Of a stretch of DNA of 64,000 nucleotides, positions 59,138-64,000 are shown one piece after another. Location: positions 57,901-121,900 of the forward strand of contig LRSR01000691.1 of NCBI GenBank assembly GCA_001579985.1, given 5' to 3'. How positions within the stretch are numbered: the first letter of the stretch is position 1; every line of letters starts with the position of its first letter. The notes beneath the pieces are model-generated. The model saw only the letters and a list, made by a program, of their open reading frames with translations. It did no database searches and was not told the origin of the DNA. The translations under genes and the position numbers were made by a program. This DNA comes from Hypsibius dujardini. Taxonomy: Eukaryota; Tardigrada; Eutardigrada; Parachela; Hypsibiidae.

Positions 59138-59836
59138 GGGAACATCCGTTAATGACGTCAGTAATTTTTATTAGGGGGCCCGACACCCTCTCCCCTAACG
59201 TCAGTTTGTCAGAATTTTTTTAACATCCGTGGATCTTCAGTTTTTGACGTCAGAAACCAAAGACCCCTTCCATTAGAGAAAAAAAAACGTGAAACGTATC
59301 TTTATCAGTCCAAATCGGGCCTGTCCACCAACAGGTCGCTACGCAGCCAGTCCGTTAAATCTGAAATGATAGGGATATCCTCGGGCGACGCTGGTACATG
59401 AGCAGCGACCTCGTCATCATCGCTCATGTCTTCGTAGTCTTCCTCCTGCTCATCCGGCGCACAGTTGTGATTCTTACGGGCGACCTGCGTGTCAAAGTAT
59501 GCGCCGCACGCCTTGCAGACCATGCGATCTAACTTCCCACCCTTTCGTAAGGAGGGGCAGTAGTAATCGAACGGCAGTGCCGCATACTTCGAACTGGAAT
59601 CAAATGGCTTCAGCAGCATACGAGTGTCCAGTCGGTAAAATGTTCCCAGGGTGTGTAATACTCGAAAAAAATAGGAATTGCCGCAGAAATTACAAAATAA
59701 ATAATTTCTAAGCCTACTGGGTTCCCTAAAATTGACGTCAAAACAGCCTACCCCCATACCGTACAGTCAGAGTCGTCAGGTATTTTTCGTTCCCTAGCCC
59801 CCTTAACCAATACTAACGTCACAAACGGATGTTCCC
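59138..59836. mobile_element. 699-bp TAA-flanked element (PIF/Harbinger-like) in intron 3
   Basis: Ends gggaacatccgttaatgacg on the left and the inverse (…gtcacaaacggatgttccc) on the right, flanked by TAA on both sides (59135-59137, 59837-59839), the target preference of PIF/Harbinger. Inverted similarity continues inward for about 40 bp and contains TGACGTCA. It carries a minus-strand coding segment. Confidence 0.7.
59305..59665 (-). CDS. Zinc-finger-like C-terminal exon carried by the TAA element
   Basis: The minus frame reads GTFYRLDTRMLLKPFDSS, then YYCPSLRKGGKLDRMVCKAC with GAYFDTQVARKNHNC, a C-x2-C-x12-H-x2-C finger, and an acidic tail (EEDYEDMSDDDEV) to a stop at 59305. It looks like the C-terminal part of a transposon-encoded protein; the related element at 13781-14127 carries a different exon of what may be the same protein. 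I do not recognise the family with certainty. Confidence 0.4.
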
Positions 59837-59839
59837 TAA

Positions 59840-60440
59840 CCATAAATACGTAAAACTTTGAAGTTATAGTTTTTATAGAATCGTACAATATAATAGCTAC
59901 TAATAAAAATGTATCTACACAGCGAAAGTCCCCTTACTTTGCGTACGTCACAGGGTCTTTTTCTAAACGAAATTCAGTTCAATTCAGTTTCACTTTGTAC
60001 TGTGGCTGCGGCTCGCCCAACCAACTGAACCGAATGCAGAGCGGCAATTACCAGACGGCCGTTCTTAAATTTAAAGTCATAATTTTCTCTTATAATTTTC
60101 TTTTATAAGTTTTCATAATTTTCATAATTTTCTTTTATAAGTTTTACTAGCAACTTTGAAAGCGTACAAAACGGCCAAGCATTGTCGCTCTGTGCAAATT
60201 AAAGAAGCACGACCTCAGAAATACAGGCGGAAAGGAACCCTATTACACACCTGGTGTACGAAAAGTTTTTTTCAGTACACATAAAAGACGATTAGTCTCA
60301 AAGTTTTCAAACTTCATCGTTTTACGTATTTATGGTTATTTATTTGCTATGGCTATTTATTTTTAAGACTACTTATTTTCTTATACAGTCATGTATATTT
60401 ATCATAACATATTTCATGCAATGATTAATGTTTTATCTAG
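59840..60440. other. Remainder of intron 3 of the disabled receptor
   Basis: AT-rich; a ttttataattttc repeat at 60080-60145 only. Confidence 0.5.
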
Positions 60441-61002
60441 GTGAATTCAACACGAATCGAATTATGTCAAAATCACTCTATGGGTTCTATTCAATTTGGT
60501 TCTGCATGGTGACTATCATCGGCGCGATCATCTGTTCCAAACTTCCGTCATTTCTCACGATCGCCACGCAGCAGCTCCCTTTCACCGATGTTCGTTCGTT
60601 CAAAGACTCCGGATATACTCTTTTTGCGAGTTCAGCTACGTGGGAAATGTTGACCGTGTGTATGCCTTTCGTCCTGAGGTATTTTTAAAATTTGAAATCA
60701 TGTTTTGATTCTCTCTACAGAAAAGTGCTGATCCTGACCGGCAGGCTATTGCGAAAGCGACAGAGGTCTTGCCCTACAGCGAGATGTATGACTGTGCAAA
60801 CCGAGAGCGGGCAGTTGGTGAACGGGCCGCATTTTTCACCAACATGGAAACTTGCGATAATCCAAACGAGAAATGCCAAACATCCGTTGTTGCAGCACTT
60901 AACATAGACAAAGCTTATGTGGCGACGTTTGTCACGGGGAAGGGATCTCAACACCGGAACACTTTTAGTCGAGAGTTAGTTAAGCTTTCCATCAGCGCCA
61001 AA

Positions 61003-61050
61003 CAGACAGACAGAAGAGAGACAGACAGACAGATAGACAGATAGACAGGA
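61003..61050. repeat. (GACA)n microsatellite in the last intron
   Basis: GACA/GATA units; positional homologue of 44868-44945. Confidence 0.85.
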
Positions 61051-61374
61051 ATTTGTTTTGACTAGCGTACATATAATGGTTATGAGTATTTGCCGTAAGA
61101 GTTTAATGGGTCTTGTGGGTACCTGGTTCTTCTCGAACATGGTTTGCTATCCCATCTGGGCGTCGTTGCAAGTTTCGAAGCGCCGCACTTGATGGGTCTC
61201 ACTATACAGCAAGTCGACCGGTGCAAAACAAAGAAATTTATGCCTGTTCATTCCGCGACACGCAAGCCGATCAGCTTACAAACACTTTCATTTCTGTTCT
61301 GGTTCGTGTTAGTCTCAACTGGTGTGTCGGCTTTGGTACTGCTCATTGAACGAGTCCTTGGCTCCACACGTTGA

Positions 61375-62040
61375 AAACAAGAACAGAAACCTTTGTGGCC
61401 GGGTTTATTGTAGTGTGTGAGAATGATACATTGGTCAATGCTCGGCCGTCATAACGATCATATATATCATGTCTGATTTCGACATCATTGCCTTTCAGTC
61501 ACTATCTCCCTGGGTTGAGAAGTTTTTCGACACCCCCTTCAACAGTCTTGTTGCCCGATCCGGGCTGACCTCGATCCGCCACTGACTTTACGGCACCTGA
61601 AATGATATGGATATATATCACGTCCCATACGACACATCCCCAGTTAGACACATATTCTAATGCTTACATGTAAATTACGAAAAACTGAAAAACCAATACG
61701 GGAAAACCAATTTAACGAAAGCGAAAACACAGAAAATTACAAGTTACAAAATGCGGAAAAGTATGAAAACTGAAATTACTCAAACGAAAAAGCATAGAAA
61801 TTAAAACATGTGTTTTAATACACCCATATGTTCGTATGTGTGAGTATGTATGCCTATTGTAAGGTCAGGGAAGGGCACGGCTTTGTTTATGCCTTCCCTT
61901 TCGCAGCTTAACATTTTCTGCTATCGCACGCAATTTTATTTCGAATGCTTAGAATGAGATCGAGTTTTTTACGTTGAAAGATGACGACAATGTTTTGTGA
62001 TATTCAAAATCTCATGTTCACTGGGGTATACTGTAAAAAT
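61375..62040. other. 3' flank of the disabled receptor
   Basis: 61405-61520 is partly duplicated at 46020-46370. Otherwise nothing is seen. Confidence 0.4.
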
Positions 62041-62045
62041 ACTTT

Positions 62046-63230
62046 AAAAGTACTTAAATTTCACACTGTTCTTGGGGAGATGGGAACAGTTTCTGATCGA
62101 AATTGAAATGGCTTTGTATGCTTACCATGAGGAATATAGACCCTAGATGACCACACAGTCGGACTAAACGGAGTATCACCGCGATCGGTGAAATTTTTAA
62201 AAATAATCAACTTAACTGCGATCTGAACACTGTTTCGTCGCTTCTGAATTCCTTAGCAAAATCAGTCATTGAACTATTTCAATCGATGTTCAGGAACAAG
62301 CAACGAAATAAGCATTAAAAAATGTTTTAATATAAGCGTTGAAAAACAAGCCAACTAACAAAATGACCCAAACACCGATTTTGGTAAAGCCCCTGATTGG
62401 CCTTGCAGAGTTGAAATTTCACTAATAATTTTAATACTTTTGAAAGATTCGAGGCTACATCTTAAGGCTTATTTTATGACATGGCCTCTAACTGTCTACG
62501 CAAGGCAGAGCACCCAATGAATAGTCCATTTGATTCCTCTGCCCGACCATGTGATAATTTGAACCTATAAATATAGTCCTAATCGTGAGAAACTATTATA
62601 ATTTCGGTCAAAAAATTTCTCCTTTGTCTTCTTTATTCAAATTTACAGTCCTATTTGTCCATATTCTTAACTTCTACTTGCATTTTACAGGTTTACAATG
62701 TGACTTCGGCACAAGACGTTGTCGGGTAATTTGCCGACGATTGCATTTCGAGTGCAAATTATTAGTCTCACTCAACGCGTCACACGATTAGAAATTGGTC
62801 ATATAACAGTTCTCATTTTTCAGGTGCAATTTCGTCGTCCAAGACTATGGGCTGTTTCTAGTAGTTGAAACAATTCTCCGCATCTTCGTCCATGTCCTCG
62901 GGAATTTTGGCCTTGACGCATTCGTAATTTCGCCTTTGTACGATCGCATTCGGCCAAGGTACATGCAGATAATGTTTTTAAATGTAATTTATCTATATTT
63001 ATAAGAAGATAAGATGGTAAACTGTGTTGCTTGAAAATGACATGGGGAAGTTAGCCGACGGTTCGCTTAGGATCTTTTACAGAGCGGAACCACAATCCCT
63101 CAAGAAGTACGGAAAAAGTAGTGGGGAAAAGGGTGAAAAAGTTAATGTTTCTCTAACCTCAATCCGAAATTGGATCACATGTTTTTTATCATTTTAGAAC
63201 TTTTGGGGACCAGAGGGTCTGACTTCTAGA
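62046..63230 (+). pseudogene. Ionotropic receptor copy with a 290-nt deletion
   Basis: The block copies 48160-50090 of the intact locus. Exon 2 (62691-62751) is 61 nt against 62, and the lost base brings a TAA into frame. Exon 3 (62824-62958) keeps its acceptor and donor but is 135 nt instead of 425: S1, M1 and half of the linker are gone, leaving the first 8 codons and the pore-side end (IAFGQ region). Exon 1 is missing. Homology continues past 62960 to intron-3 sequence (gaccacaatccctcaag-like words). Confidence 0.8.
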
Positions 63231-63559
63231 GCCCCTCAGTTCCAACACCGGTCCCTGTACTATTCCCTAGTATACATAAAAAATGAAGTACGATAGGTCA
63301 TACGAAAAGTCAATTTTTCACACAAATTATACGCCATTCCACACAGAATTTGTGAGGTCGTTGACAGGGCGTGTGACCACTCTTTTTTATTAGTATAAAT
63401 CTCTGTCAAGCGTACACCATTATACACCAGCATTATGTCATTTTGTACACCAGATGTGTACTAGGGATTACCAAAACCTGTGCGAAAGATCATTCGGCAA
63501 TTTCCCCCCCCCCTCATATTTGCAAAGCATTGATACACACCTTTCGATGGAATGGACTA

Positions 63560-64000
63560 CCAAAATATAAAGGGTATCACTATTGTCCCACCCTTTTCCC
63601 ACCCTTTCATTATAGTCCCACCCTTTTCCCACCCTTTCACTATAGTCCCACCCTTTTCGTTTTTTTTTTAATTTGAATAAAGTTGAATAATGGAACGGAT
63701 GGCAGTTCTTGATTTATTTTAGATAAAACCGAACACAACGAAATCGGAAATAGCTTCATTGTCATCTGAGTGGTTTCCGTCATCTAGGACGGAGCTGCTA
63801 CTCTCACTCATTTGGTCTCAATACTACAGTCAGAGTACTAATAAACTATTGGAAATTGTTTGGCTCTTGGATTTCAATCATTCCATCAATCAGTAATATA
63901 CCTTATGAATAACTAAGTGTCCTGGTAACGTCTTAAAAATAATTTTTTATTGTATTTCAGTTAAAAAAATTAGAAGGGTGAGACCATAGTTAAAGGGTGG
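63560..64000. mobile_element. Element with 30-bp repeats at its ends, cut by the window edge
   Basis: 63570-63660 has two and a half units of 'gtcccacccttttcccaccc' plus tttcactata. At 63973-64000 the inverse of that unit appears (agggtgagaccatagttaaa), so an inverted-end element probably runs beyond the window. A minus-strand ATG at about 63812 starts a short Ser/Asp-rich frame (MSESSSSVLDDGNHSDDNEA), which could be the N-terminus of an encoded protein. Confidence 0.4.

Larger units (their letters stand above)
58087..61374 (+). pseudogene. Ionotropic receptor, six exons, disabled copy
   Basis: Exons: 58087-58134, 58202-58278, 58555-58978, 60441-60655, 60721-60974, 61119-61374, parallel to the intact gene (exon 4 is 215 nt in both). 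Exon 3 is 424 nt against 425: one A appears lost in the run after GAFF at about 58788, so the frame breaks at the start of M1; downstream M1 (QTFAVIAFIFLLIVVLI) continues in another frame. The last exon has GG instead of AG at its acceptor (61117-61118), whereas the relic at 45019 keeps AG. Other motifs are preserved: MTPERIRTVDFIFPP in S1, SLYGFYSIWFCMVTIIGAII in M3, DCANRER and KCQTS in S2, LSFLFWFVLVSTGVSALVLL in M4. It is a pseudogene unless the frameshift is a sequencing error. Confidence 0.75.

Noticed and set aside
1-64000. CRISPR arrays, bacterial operons, rRNA genes
   Set aside because: Repeats are either tandem without spacers or dispersed; no Shine-Dalgarno sites, and no rRNA-like conserved stretch was recognised. 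tRNA genes were not searched exhaustively.

Overview
This window is animal nuclear DNA. Genes are split by short GT-AG introns (49, 67 and ~110 bp, plus longer ones), there are no operons or Shine-Dalgarno sites, and the bulk is AT-rich spacer with microsatellites, minisatellites and many DNA transposons. An array of ionotropic (iGluR-like) receptor genes, CMC/Plavaka-like, KDZ-like and mariner transposases and non-LTR reverse transcriptase remains point to an invertebrate, most likely an ecdysozoan (tardigrade, crustacean or similar). The species cannot be fixed from sequence alone. || Layout. 0-15 kb: a three-exon minus-strand gene for an unknown type I membrane protein (1333-2562), a KDZ-type transposase fragment (3.5-4.2 kb), degenerate tandem repeats, a complete but mutated mariner with a D-37-D spacing (9757-11037) inserted in a ~60-bp minisatellite, a foldback element (11.8-12.4 kb) and the end of a TAA-flanked transposon (to 14127). 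15-17 kb: an intact three-exon LRR surface-protein gene. 17-33 kb: mostly repeats, two broken non-LTR reverse transcriptases (23.4-24.6 and 28.1-28.5 kb), a GH16-like exon pair with an EIDLLE catalytic motif (26.6-27.0 kb), the last exon of a Cys-rich secreted protein (29.0-29.3 kb), a 26-N gap, an 0.8-kb palindrome and a second, truncated copy of the LRR gene. || 33324-41902 is the most striking object: an 8.58-kb segment bounded by 15-bp identical inverted ends (CCCGGTGCGAAGTTG). It carries two intact multi-exon minus-strand genes: a 916-aa C2H2/CxxC/DDE transposase-like protein (12 exons) and a 355-aa BEN-like protein (8 exons). Every proposed intron phase closes. It looks like a complete two-gene DNA transposon; its start coincides with the point where the duplicated LRR gene is cut off. 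|| 42-63.2 kb is an ionotropic-receptor cluster, all on the plus strand. One copy is intact (48015-53734, six exons, 444 aa). The others are in different stages of decay: an orphan pair of C-terminal exons (42.2-42.8 kb), a frameshifted exon-3 copy (54.1 kb), a six-exon pseudogene with a 1-nt deletion and a lost splice acceptor (58.1-61.4 kb), a copy with a 290-nt internal deletion (62.7-63.0 kb) and several exon relics. MITEs, foldbacks and a PIF/Harbinger-like element sit in their introns. Exon positions were derived by hand from splice motifs and phase; no database search was possible.
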